NCBI GenBank assembly: GCA_964416925.1
Contig: CAYQFQ010000005.1
Coordinates: forward strand, 1-36,715
Source of the DNA: CAYQFQ01 sp964416925
GTDB lineage: Bacteria > Patescibacteriota > Minisyncoccia > Phycocordibacterales > GWA1-40-21
Reading direction: 5' to 3'
DNA length: 36,715 bases
A model generated the notes under the pieces. The model did no database searches. It was not told where the DNA came from and saw only the letters and a list, made by a program, of their open reading frames with translations. This document shows positions 17,032 to 24,992 of the stretch, in pieces (position 1 is the first letter of the stretch; each line of letters starts with the position of its first letter). A program made the position numbers and the translations under genes.

Positions 17032-19566
17032 ATGTCTAACGAATCACACCCAGGTAATAATGAATCACCAGAATTTCAGACTGGTGCAGGTCCTATTTCA
17101 GGAGAAAATCCTTCGTCTCAATTTGAAAATGGAGAAGGAGGTTCCGCATATGCAAAATTGCAAAGAGCAATAAGAATAATGAAAGATAAAATGACTGGAA
17201 GAACTGAAGAATCAAATTCACCGGTAACTCCCCCCGTGAGACAAATTTTTCATCAAGAATCAAGAATTCCCGACGCGCCTTTAACACAAAGACCTCCTGT
17301 CAGACAGATCTTTGGTTCTGAACCAAGAATGCCTCAGACTCCTCCATCACATGAATCTAGTGAAAAAAAGGAACATGCTAAAATTGTTTTAAGGTTCTCT
17401 CGTCACGATGAAAAAGGTAAGGGTGCTGATGACACTGAAGTTAGATTGACTGAACAAGGAAGACTCCATGCCGCAGGACTTTCTCGAGATGGTGTTGATT
17501 TGACAAATACTGTCGCTTTTGGTTCGCCAAGAAAAAGAACACAAGAAACAGCTGGCTTGATAATGGCTGGTGGACAAGAAGGTGTCTTGGGTACAGAGTC
17601 TCTTGAAGATCTAAAAAATATTGTAAATAAAGACATTGGGTTTGGTTCAAAAATTACTCAAGATAAGAGACTAGACTTTATTATGCCTCCAAAGGGTCCA
17701 TATCTTGATGAGATGATGGTTGCTTTTAAGGAAGGAAGACTTCTTAAATATCTCGTCGAAGAAAGTGATGCAAAGGCAAAGCAAATGGGTGGTGGAAGAG
17801 ATTTAATGTCATATAGTAGCCAGGCTTCCAAGATTGCTGAAATCGTTGCAAAATACTTAAAGATTATGCCTCGTTGGGAGAAGATCGTGAATGATGATGA
17901 AAAAGATGTGGCTCCAGTAATGGAAAGAATTTTAGCTTCTCACCAGTCTGTTACAGAATCATTTTTAGCAAAGGTTATTGAAATGACAAAGGGAGTTGAT
18001 GAAAGAGACGCTTTTGTCGAATCTTTGGGAGACCAAGGGTTTGGTTTTGCTGAAGGTTTTAAGATCGAAATTGAAAAGGACGATAAAGGTGAAGACCAGC
18101 TTAGAATCTCTTTCAAGAAAGAGAAAGATGGTGAAGTAATTTTTGATTTTGATGAGGTAGTTTCAAAGAAACTAATAAAGAGGATGATAATGCCACCTGG
18201 TCCAAAAGTTCCTTATGCTGCGAAAGAAAAGAAAGCCGATAAACCAAAAGCTGAAAAACCCGCAGAATCAGCTCCTAAAAAAGAAGCTGTAAAACAGCTA
18301 GAGCCTTCGGAGAAAGTTCCTGCTGGGGCATTAAGTTCAGAAAATGAGCGTCTCTTTAGAAAGTTAGCGGAGCCTAAAAAGGGTTTTTTCCGTAAGCTTT
18401 ACGATAGCGCTCTCAGATTCACCGGAGCTGATGTCTATTTTGCAAAAATGGAAGCAGCTCATCAGCAATCACTCGCTGATATGAACGAAAAGAAAGCTGT
18501 GGGCTTCAAAGAGGAGATGAGCAGAATTGATTTAAAAAACGAGGCTCTAGATACAGCAAAGAAAGAATTGGAATCTGCTATTTCGGCTCTGAAGGATAGT
18601 AATTCCCCTGGTGTAGAGAATTTACTTCTAAAAGTAAGAGAGATAGATATTAAAAAAGCTGAATTGATGAATGAAAGAGATATCGCTCAAACTCAATTTG
18701 AGGCTTTTGATGCAAAGAAAAAACTTTTCATTAATGAGAGAGATAAGGTTGCGGATAAATTAATTGGTAGCTATAACGAATTTCTAGCTCCAATGGAGGG
18801 TGATCTTGAAAAATTGCAGACACTTAAGGATCAGCTTGATTTAGACGTATTCACTACCGGAGTAAGACATGAAGAAAAATTGACACAGCTAAATGCCCTT
18901 GAGAAGAGAAAAAGTACTGTCGAAGCAGCATTGAAACTTGCAGGAGATGCAGATGATGAAATCAAAAAAACAACTCAAGTTTTAGAAGATATGTTACAAC
19001 AGGGACTGGCAGAAATTAAAAAAGAAAAGGAAGAGCTTGCTAAGAGGAAAATTGAAATAGATAAAAAAGTTGCAGCTGTTGATGAATTGGCAAATCCTTA
19101 TAGAGATAGGAGAGAACAGTTTGTTCGTATTAAAGCCGGAAGACCTATAGAGATGAATGTAAAGGCCAGAAAGGAGACTCCTGTGTTTAGTGGTAGTGAG
19201 ATAGTTACTCCTGGTACTAGGATAGAAGGCACAGGAAACGTAGAAGTAAAAAAAGAATCTAAAATTGAAGCTAAGAATTCTACACCCGAGACGGGCGAGA
19301 AAGACCCAGAGAGAAGAAAGATTTCTGATTTTATAACTGAATGGAATGCTTTCATCATTAAAAAAGGTACAGCTAAAGATTCCGTTGAAGTTATTAACGC
19401 CAAGGATTTATTGTCAGTTTCAAAAATGTCTGCAAATTTAGTAATGAACTTTGATAACTTTAAAGCAATTCTTGAGAAATACTATAAATTTAAGAAAATA
19501 CCAGTTGAAAAGTTTTCTGACAAAGTTTCTAGTTTCTATTTTAACAAGATCAAGGTTAAAAATTAA
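17032..19566 (+). CDS. Histidine phosphatase fused to large coiled-coil protein (module copy B)
   Basis: The protein has 844 residues. Residues 1-115 are low complexity with a duplicated PPVRQIF segment. Residues ~117-405 are a histidine phosphatase domain: LRFSRHDEK (Arg 124, His 125), LTEQGRLHA, GSPRKRTQETA (Arg 167) and LASHQSVTE (His 304). Residues ~405-435 are a Lys/Ala/Pro linker. Residues ~436-700 (LFRKLAEP to EQFVRIKAGRP) are a long charged coiled coil and ~761-844 a compact helical domain (KISDFITEWNAFI); both align with copy A at 14548-16602. Both genes open with the same bases encoding MSNE. The phosphatase domain appears intact, so an enzymatic head is attached to a long rod. I know no described family with this layout. 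Confidence 0.83.
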   Translation: MSNESHPGNNESPEFQTGAGPISGENPSSQFENGEGGSAYAKLQRAIRIMKDKMTGRTEESNSPVTPPVRQIFHQESRIPDAPLTQRPPVRQIFGSEPRMPQTPPSHESSEKKEHAKIVLRFSRHDEKGKGADDTEVRLTEQGRLHAAGLSRDGVDLTNTVAFGSPRKRTQETAGLIMAGGQEGVLGTESLEDLKNIVNKDIGFGSKITQDKRLDFIMPPKGPYLDEMMVAFKEGRLLKYLVEESDAKAKQMGGGRDLMSYSSQASKIAEIVAKYLKIMPRWEKIVNDDEKDVAPVMERILASHQSVTESFLAKVIEMTKGVDERDAFVESLGDQGFGFAEGFKIEIEKDDKGEDQLRISFKKEKDGEVIFDFDEVVSKKLIKRMIMPPGPKVPYAAKEKKADKPKAEKPAESAPKKEAVKQLEPSEKVPAGALSSENERLFRKLAEPKKGFFRKLYDSALRFTGADVYFAKMEAAHQQSLADMNEKKAVGFKEEMSRIDLKNEALDTAKKELESAISALKDSNSPGVENLLLKVREIDIKKAELMNERDIAQTQFEAFDAKKKLFINERDKVADKLIGSYNEFLAPMEGDLEKLQTLKDQLDLDVFTTGVRHEEKLTQLNALEKRKSTVEAALKLAGDADDEIKKTTQVLEDMLQQGLAEIKKEKEELAKRKIEIDKKVAAVDELANPYRDRREQFVRIKAGRPIEMNVKARKETPVFSGSEIVTPGTRIEGTGNVEVKKESKIEAKNSTPETGEKDPERRKISDFITEWNAFIIKKGTAKDSVEVINAKDLLSVSKMSANLVMNFDNFKAILEKYYKFKKIPVEKFSDKVSSFYFNKIKVKN

Positions 19567-19584
19567 TTCTAAAATAATAAAACT

Positions 19585-19854
19585 ATGAACGACAATAAAA
19601 ACGATTCAAGTGTGTCTAATATAGAAAACCTCAAAGTAGAACTAGCAAACCTTCTTGCAGAAGCGAAAAAAATAAATTTTGAAATTGAAGTCATAAACAA
19701 GCAATCTAGAAACGACATACAAGAACTTGATTCTAAAATAGAGACCACAGTGAAGTCGATAGAGAGACTTGTCTCTAAAATAAATTATGTTGAAAAAGAA
19801 GCTGGTGATGAGTTTGATGCTATTGTTTTAAAACAAGTCGAAGAAGTAGCGTAA
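19585..19854 (+). CDS. 89-aa coiled-coil partner protein (module copy B)
   Basis: Second member of the small-protein pair, starting 18 bases after the large gene. It has the same length as copy A and the same NKQSR and C-terminal VLKQVEEVA elements, with many changes between, so the duplication is old. It is acidic and helical throughout with no membrane segment. It faces the VOC gene tail to tail with 13 bases between. Confidence 0.8.
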   Translation: MNDNKNDSSVSNIENLKVELANLLAEAKKINFEIEVINKQSRNDIQELDSKIETTVKSIERLVSKINYVEKEAGDEFDAIVLKQVEEVA

Positions 19855-19867
19855 CCCGAATTAATAA

Positions 19868-20260
19868 TTACATCTTTTCACCTGTCGACTGCATTAAACC
19901 GAACATGTTGCCTTCGGTGTCTATTGCTTTTGCAAACCAACCTACTTTTGGTATTTCCATTTTTTCACCATCTATCCTTCCTCCATGCATTTTTATCTTT
20001 TCGATTGTTTCGTCAAGATTCTCGACTTCGATTGTGCAATCAAAAGTGTAAATTTTTTTGTCCTCTGGACGTTTATACATACCACCATTAATGCCAGTGA
20101 CTTTATCACTGCCAGTAGTTAAACCCCAGTAATCAATGCTGCCCTTGTCATCTGCTGTCATGATTTGGCTTATATTCCAACTAAAAGCTTTTGTATAAAA
20201 GTTCTTTGCTCTCTCTATATCATCCGCTTGAATCTCAAAATGTATAACTCTATTTTTCAT
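19868..20260 (-). CDS. VOC-family (glyoxalase-like) protein
   Basis: I start at the Met of MKNRVIHFEIQADD (20260) because the family's first beta strand with its metal-ligand His begins there; 14 further residues upstream are unlikely. The protein has 130 residues, the usual size for a one-chain VOC protein that dimerises. It has the paired beta-alpha-beta-beta-beta units: VIHFEIQADDIERAKNFY, then DYWGLTT, GINGGMYKR, DCTIEVENLDETI and FAKAIDTEGNMFGLMQ. The final position is Gln rather than the Glu of glyoxalase I, as in many uncharacterised members. The substrate is unknown. Confidence 0.9.
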   Translation of the reverse strand: MKNRVIHFEIQADDIERAKNFYTKAFSWNISQIMTADDKGSIDYWGLTTGSDKVTGINGGMYKRPEDKKIYTFDCTIEVENLDETIEKIKMHGGRIDGEKMEIPKVGWFAKAIDTEGNMFGLMQSTGEKM

Positions 20261-20362
20261 AAGATATTTTTTGTTATATGTTAATAATTCGTCCGTCAGC
20301 AATTGTAGCAGGGGGTTATTAAAATATAATTAATTCATCTGTAATTTCTTATGTTATTAATA

Positions 20363-20389
20363 TTGTTTTTATGAAATAAGAAGTATAAT
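20363..20389 (+). promoter_or_regulatory. Promoter for the anchored EF-hand-like protein
   Basis: TATAAT at 20384-20389, with TTGTTT at 20363-20368 (spacing 15, short). The leader is about 37 bases with no clear ribosome-binding site. Confidence 0.4.
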
Positions 20390-20432
20390 ACATATCTACT
20401 ATTATCAATAAGCAAAATAATAATTAAATTTT

Positions 20433-21095
20433 ATGAATAGAATATATAGGACTATTGTTTTTGTTATTGTGTTGATTGTACTCATTGTGTTGGGTGTGCT
20501 CTTAATAAAAAATAATACAGTAAAAACTTTAGTTGAATACAAAAATGCGACCTATGTAATTGAAGGACAATTAATTAAGCTAACAAACGGAAGATCTGAA
20601 GTTGTGACGACACCAGGATCAACCTCTAAAACTATAACTCAGTATTTTGGCAACCTTGCAGAGGGGGATCTAAATGGTGATGGTAAAAACGACGTTGCTT
20701 TTTTAGTATCACAGACAAATGGTGGTAGTGGCACATATTATTATGTTGTTGCCTCTCTTAATACAACAGTTGGTTATGTCGGAACAAATGCTATATTGCT
20801 TGGTGATAGAATTTCCCCACAGACTACGCAGATAAAAGACGGACAAATTATTGTGAATTATGCAGATAGAAAGTCAGGAGAAGCTATGACAGTACGACCA
20901 TCTGTTGGAGTAAGTAAATATTTAACAGTTCAGGGTACGACCCTTGTGGAGTCACCTCGCGTTGTAGGTGCGGGTGAACACTGCGGAGGAAATATTCTAA
21001 ACGCCCCAGTATGTTCTAAAGGTTTTCATTGTGCACCCGTTGCCGGATCAAAACTACCATTTGGAGATGTGGGTGGATCGTGTGTTTCTGATTAG
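20433..21095 (+). CDS. Membrane-anchored protein with EF-hand-like motif and Cys-rich tail
   Basis: The protein has 220 residues. Residues 5-27 form one transmembrane helix, so the rest is likely outside the membrane. A calcium-loop-like DLNGDGKNDVAF follows at about residue 80, as in FG-GAP or dockerin-type loops, within a beta-rich domain (TYYYVVASLN, GQIIVNYADR). The last ~40 residues hold a Cys cluster (CGGN, VCSKGFHC, GGSC), probably disulphide-bonded. I associate this layout with CPR surface proteins, but no function is established. Confidence 0.78.
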   Translation: MNRIYRTIVFVIVLIVLIVLGVLLIKNNTVKTLVEYKNATYVIEGQLIKLTNGRSEVVTTPGSTSKTITQYFGNLAEGDLNGDGKNDVAFLVSQTNGGSGTYYYVVASLNTTVGYVGTNAILLGDRISPQTTQIKDGQIIVNYADRKSGEAMTVRPSVGVSKYLTVQGTTLVESPRVVGAGEHCGGNILNAPVCSKGFHCAPVAGSKLPFGDVGGSCVSD

Positions 21096-21216
21096 ATAGT
21101 TTTAAATAGTCTAATTTGTCATAACTCCATTTTAATGGTATTGTTTTTTGGAATTCTCTAATTGTTAAAATTTAGGTCACAAAAGGAGGTACAGTACTTT
21201 AAAATAAGAGGTCTTT

Positions 21217-21245
21217 TTGGTTGGGTGTAAGAGATTTGATATAAC
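21217..21245 (+). promoter_or_regulatory. Promoter of the isomerase-like gene
   Basis: TTGGTT (21217-21222), a 17-base spacer and TATAAC (21240-21245) with TGA before it (extended -10). The leader would be only about eight bases, just including AGGTGA. An unused AAAAGGAGGT lies upstream at 21181. Confidence 0.5.
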
Positions 21246-21259
21246 AAATAGGTGAGAAA

Positions 21260-22435
21260 ATGCATAAACCGAGGTTGAAATTGTTGGTTGGAAGTTGGCA
21301 TCTACTGAAGCAGATCATGGGGTTCGGCAATCCCACGGCGGGCGGTTTTACCACAATGGCGGAAGCGCTCTGGGCGGTGGGAAAACTGAGCAAGGAACTC
21401 AAGTCGAGATTCGACATTGAGCTTGCTGTTTCGGCTCACTGGTGGCACGAACTTATCGTGCAAAGTGATGACCGTGACTTCGGCTATAGCGCCAAGTGGA
21501 ACAATCCGCGCGCTATCGATATCGATCAGTGGGCTGAAGGTGTTCTTTGTGGACACTATCCGCGCATTGGCAGAATCATTCCCCCTGGGTTTGGCCTGCC
21601 GGGAAGCGACGATGGCGCGTTCATCAATCCTGATCCGGAAAGGAAGAAGCTTGCTCGTGACATGATGGTTCACAGCTTTTTGACTTCTGATCGAGTGGTC
21701 TCGGAAGGCGTCGGTGAAGGCAATGTCATTTACTGGACAGGTCCCGATGGCATCCGTTGGAATCGCGTCGTTGGTGGTGACAATGTTCTCTTGGGACATG
21801 ATCTCAATCCGAATCTCCAGGAATGGAAGCTCATCGTTTCTGGTCTTTGTTCCGCTTTGGAAGAATCGAAGAAGCGGGGTCTGCTTGAGAATTCGAAATT
21901 ACTCATTGAAGGAAAGCCAGCTGGTGATCCCTGTTATCTCGATGTCTTTACGGACACCACCCTTGAGATAGAGGTAATCAACCGGATCAATGGGTATTTC
22001 GGTACCAAGCTTGCATGGTGGCAAGGGGAACTTTGTCACAGTCGTGGAAGTGGTCAGACATTCCACAGCGCGATGAATCAAGCGATCGACGCGGATGTTT
22101 TCGATGGTCAGATTCACCTGAATTCGGGAGGTCTCGGCGCAGTAAACTTCACCAAGATGCTCTCAATGCCTGGTGGTACGCCAATCGGCGCTTTTCCACA
22201 ATATGTGGACCCTGACTATCTTCCTGGTGAAGGTCTTCCTGAATGGGTTGAAGACCAGATCCTCACGATACGTCGTGGCGCTCTGTGGTCAGCCCAGACC
22301 GGCCTGCCGTTTGAGGTCGAGTTCGACGCTCGCTTCTGTCGGTATGCCGATACGGTCGGTAAGCTCCAGTGGTCGGCTGAATGGGTGATCGCCCTCTTCA
22401 ATGAGGAAGTGAAACGGCTCGAAAAGAGCAAATAA
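21260..22435 (+). CDS. Xylose-isomerase-like TIM-barrel protein
   Basis: The protein has 391 residues and a Shine-Dalgarno AGGTGA five bases before the ATG. Features fit the sugar isomerase barrel: the start GSWHLLKQIMGFGNPTAGG; LLIEGKPAGDP, matching the E-x-KP metal-ligand strand; WWQGELCHSRGSGQTFH, matching the second Glu/His strand; GQIHLNSGG in place of the usual DANRGD; and EVEFDARFCR, matching the last Asp strand. The replacement of Asp by His in the DANRGD position is unusual, so activity on aldoses should not be assumed. Base composition and codon choice are strikingly different from the flanking genes, suggesting acquisition. It stands alone with its own promoter and terminator. Confidence 0.6.
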   Translation: MHKPRLKLLVGSWHLLKQIMGFGNPTAGGFTTMAEALWAVGKLSKELKSRFDIELAVSAHWWHELIVQSDDRDFGYSAKWNNPRAIDIDQWAEGVLCGHYPRIGRIIPPGFGLPGSDDGAFINPDPERKKLARDMMVHSFLTSDRVVSEGVGEGNVIYWTGPDGIRWNRVVGGDNVLLGHDLNPNLQEWKLIVSGLCSALEESKKRGLLENSKLLIEGKPAGDPCYLDVFTDTTLEIEVINRINGYFGTKLAWWQGELCHSRGSGQTFHSAMNQAIDADVFDGQIHLNSGGLGAVNFTKMLSMPGGTPIGAFPQYVDPDYLPGEGLPEWVEDQILTIRRGALWSAQTGLPFEVEFDARFCRYADTVGKLQWSAEWVIALFNEEVKRLEKSK

Positions 22436-22448
22436 GTCTGGATTAATA

Positions 22449-22497
22449 AACGCGTGGTGTTTGGATGCGAGTGCACAAACACCACGCGGTTTTTTTT
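22449..22497 (+). terminator. Terminator of the isomerase-like gene
   Basis: CGCGTGGTGTTT (22451-22462) pairs perfectly with AAACACCACGCG (22477-22488), followed by eight Ts. The lower stem ACGCGTGGT recurs at 29936. Confidence 0.92.
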
Positions 22498-22525
22498 ATC
22501 CCTTTCTATTTTGACTAAAATACAG

Positions 22526-22531
22526 TATTCT
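22526..22531 (+). promoter_or_regulatory. -10 element, probable leaderless start of the ABC-F gene
   Basis: TATTCT ends seven bases before ATG 22539; no ribosome-binding site. The nearby TTGACT at 22511 is too close (9 bases) to be its -35. Confidence 0.4.
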
Positions 22532-22538
22532 CTACTGC

Positions 22539-23999
22539 ATGGCCAAAGATGAGTCAATACTGAGATTTGAAAAAGTATCCTTTGGATATTCAGAGAACAA
22601 GCCCCTTTTAACTGAGGTGGATTTTTCTATTAGACGCGGAACGAAGACGACTATCATGGGACAGAATGGTTCTGGTAAAAGCACCTTGTTTAAGCTCATC
22701 TCAGGTGATCTTAGCCCTACAGATGGATCGATTAATGTTGTAAATGGAGTATCTATTGCTGTCTCTCGTCAAGTTATACCTCGTAACGAACTTGATTTAA
22801 CTGTGCGTGAATTTTTTGAAAAATGTTTTAAGGATAAAATTTATGATATTGATGTAAAGATTGATGATATTTTGGAAGTTGTAAATCTTAAAGGACACAC
22901 TAAAGTTCACGAAAGAATTATAAAATCTTTCTCTGGGGGCCAACAAGCAAGACTTCTTTTGGCATCTGCTTTGGTTCAAGCACCAGATTTGCTTTTACTT
23001 GATGAGCCGACAAATAATCTTGATAAAGATGGGATTGAACATCTGACAAATTTTTTAATTGAATATAAAAAGACATGTATTGTAATTTCTCACGACGCAG
23101 ATTTTTTAAATAGTTTTACAGATGGTGTTTTATACTTGGACGTCTTTACTAAGAAAGTTGAGCAATATGTTGGAAACTACTTTGACGTTCGTGAGCAGAT
23201 TGTAATCCGACAGGAAAAAGAAAACAGAAAAAATGCCCAGCTGGCAAAGGAAATCATAGAAAATAAAGAAAAAGCGAACTTCTTTGCGATGAAGGGAGGG
23301 CAAATGCGTATGGTCGCGAAGAGAATGAGAGAAAAGGCAGAGGAACTTGAGGAAGAAAAAGTAGATACAAGAAAAGAAGACAGAACTATCCGTCCGTTTA
23401 TTATTCCAGCTCAAAAAGATATTATTGGAGATATTATTAAGATTTCAGAATTTAAAACAATAAAGAATTGTAAGTTTTTAAGTAGAAAAACAAACATAAA
23501 ACTAAGACGTAATCAGCACTTATTATTGAAGGGTCCAAACGGAATAGGTAAGAGTACACTTCTTGAAGCTATTGCTAAAAATGAAGCATGCGGGTCAGTC
23601 ATAACCAAAGGTGTTGAAGTAGGTTATTATCGTCAAGATTTTTCAACGTTAAATTTTGAGGACACAGTCTATAAGTCACTTTCTTCAGTTAGGGCTGATA
23701 TTGGTGAGGAAACGATAAGAGCAACTGCTGCCGGCTTTCTTATAACCGCCGAAAGTATGAATTTAAAAATTGGTAATTTATCTGAAGGCCAAAAGGGACT
23801 CGTTGCTTTTGCAAGGTTGGTATTACAGAAGCCAGGTTTACTTATTTTAGATGAGCCTACTAACCATATTAACTTTCGTCACTTACCTGTTATTGCTGAA
23901 GCACTTGATAAATATGAAGGTGCTATGATTATAGTAAGTCACGTTCCAGACTTTTTAAGTCAAATTCGAATTGACTATACTTTGGATTTAGATAAATAA
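22539..23999 (+). CDS. ABC-F family ATPase (ribosome-associated)
   Basis: The protein has 486 residues with two ABC ATPase domains in one chain and no membrane helices, the ABC-F layout. Domain 1 has GQNGSGKST, SFSGGQQARLLLA and LLLDEPTNNLD; the linker (about 220-270) is a charged helical pair; domain 2 has GPNGIGKST, NLSEGQKGLVAFA and LLILDEPTNHI. The second signature is SEGQK instead of SGGQ. ABC-F proteins bind the ribosomal E site and relieve stalled translation or give antibiotic resistance. The linker is shorter than in typical EttA or Uup. The GIY-YIG gene begins seven bases after its stop. Confidence 0.93.
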   Translation: MAKDESILRFEKVSFGYSENKPLLTEVDFSIRRGTKTTIMGQNGSGKSTLFKLISGDLSPTDGSINVVNGVSIAVSRQVIPRNELDLTVREFFEKCFKDKIYDIDVKIDDILEVVNLKGHTKVHERIIKSFSGGQQARLLLASALVQAPDLLLLDEPTNNLDKDGIEHLTNFLIEYKKTCIVISHDADFLNSFTDGVLYLDVFTKKVEQYVGNYFDVREQIVIRQEKENRKNAQLAKEIIENKEKANFFAMKGGQMRMVAKRMREKAEELEEEKVDTRKEDRTIRPFIIPAQKDIIGDIIKISEFKTIKNCKFLSRKTNIKLRRNQHLLLKGPNGIGKSTLLEAIAKNEACGSVITKGVEVGYYRQDFSTLNFEDTVYKSLSSVRADIGEETIRATAAGFLITAESMNLKIGNLSEGQKGLVAFARLVLQKPGLLILDEPTNHINFRHLPVIAEALDKYEGAMIIVSHVPDFLSQIRIDYTLDLDK

Positions 24000-24006
24000 A
24001 GTTGAT

Positions 24007-24258
24007 ATGAAATATTTCGTCTATATTTTACTTTGTAAAGATAAGACTTTTTATACTGGTTATACAAATAATCTTGAAAAAAGAGAATTTGCTCACAATA
24101 CTTTAAGTACAGGAGCAAAGTATACTAGAGGACGCCGACCAGTAAAGCTAGTATATTCAGAAAAGTTTAAAACAAAAAGTGATGCGATGAAGAGGGAAGT
24201 AGAATTAAAGAGAATGACCAGGGAAAAGAAAATTGCTATAATAGGATCGTTGTTTTAA
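24007..24258 (+). CDS. GIY-YIG nuclease-domain protein (UPF0213-like)
   Basis: The 83-residue protein is a single GIY-YIG domain: YFVYILLCKDKTFYTGYT (the paired GIY/YIG strands), NLEKRE, HNTLSTGAKYTRGRRPVKLVY and the Glu-bearing AMKREVELKRM. Such small stand-alone members are common in bacteria and presumed to act on DNA, but their role is not settled. It is likely co-transcribed with the ABC-F gene. Confidence 0.92.
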   Translation: MKYFVYILLCKDKTFYTGYTNNLEKREFAHNTLSTGAKYTRGRRPVKLVYSEKFKTKSDAMKREVELKRMTREKKIAIIGSLF

Positions 24259-24278
24259 TATAAAGAAAACTCAATAAT

Positions 24279-24992
24279 ATGGCTCAACAATTCTTTTTCT
24301 CGATAGTAATTCCAGCTCACAATGAAGAGAAGTATCTCAAAGACACCTTAGATGGTATAAATGGCTTTAATTATCCTAAAGATAAATTTGAAGCAATTGT
24401 TGTAGAGAATGGTTCTACTGATAAGACTCTTGAAATCGCTCAAAATAATAAAGGTGAAAAGATATCGGTTTATTCTTCTTCAGCAAAAGGGGTATCTTTG
24501 GCCAGAAATTTTGGTATGGAGAAGATTAGTTCTCTAAGCGATTGGACGGTTTTCTTGGATGCAGACACAATTTTGAAAGAGAATTTTTTAAATGAATTAA
24601 ACAAGTTTCTACAGGATAATACAAATGAATATTATACCATTGGGACAACATCGGTTGAACCATATCCAATATCAAGAGTTGCAAGATTTTGGTTTAGTTT
24701 TTGGAATCTTTGCCATAAAATATTTAAAGTCTCATATTCTATTCAAATTGCAAAAAGTTCATTATTAAAAGACATTAAATATGATGAATTACTTGAGATG
24801 GGAGAAGATTTGAAGTTTATAAAAGATGCGAGAAAGTATGGCAACTTTTTCTTTTTTGATACACGGTCTGTTTATTCATCAACAAGACGTTTTGAACAAA
24901 TTGGCTGGGTCACAATTTTCTTTCAATGGACAATAGTTGCTAATTTACCATTCTTTTTTCAGAAGAAATCAAAATATAAGGTTGTAAGATAA
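24279..24992 (+). CDS. Family 2 glycosyltransferase
   Basis: The 237-residue protein is a GT-A fold transferase: SIVIPAHNEEKYL, VVENGSTDKT, KGVSLARNFG and VFLDADTIL, the DxD-type nucleotide-sugar/metal site. The C-terminal ~50 residues are aromatic-rich and close with an amphipathic or membrane-near segment (WVTIFFQWTIVANLPFFF). The acceptor is unknown; a lipid or envelope glycan is likely in this family. The TAATG overlap joins it to the P-type ATPase. It shares SIVIPA-NEE and a STRRF / SSRRF element with the transferase at 27384, so the two may be distant paralogs. Confidence 0.9.
   Translation: MAQQFFFSIVIPAHNEEKYLKDTLDGINGFNYPKDKFEAIVVENGSTDKTLEIAQNNKGEKISVYSSSAKGVSLARNFGMEKISSLSDWTVFLDADTILKENFLNELNKFLQDNTNEYYTIGTTSVEPYPISRVARFWFSFWNLCHKIFKVSYSIQIAKSSLLKDIKYDELLEMGEDLKFIKDARKYGNFFFFDTRSVYSSTRRFEQIGWVTIFFQWTIVANLPFFFQKKSKYKVVR

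Noticed and set aside
21181..21195. AAAAGGAGGT as ribosome-binding site of a small upstream gene
   Set aside because: No usable start codon and frame follow at proper distance.
22511..22531. TTGACT with TATTCT as a full promoter
   Set aside because: Spacing is only nine bases; the -10 alone was kept with low confidence.
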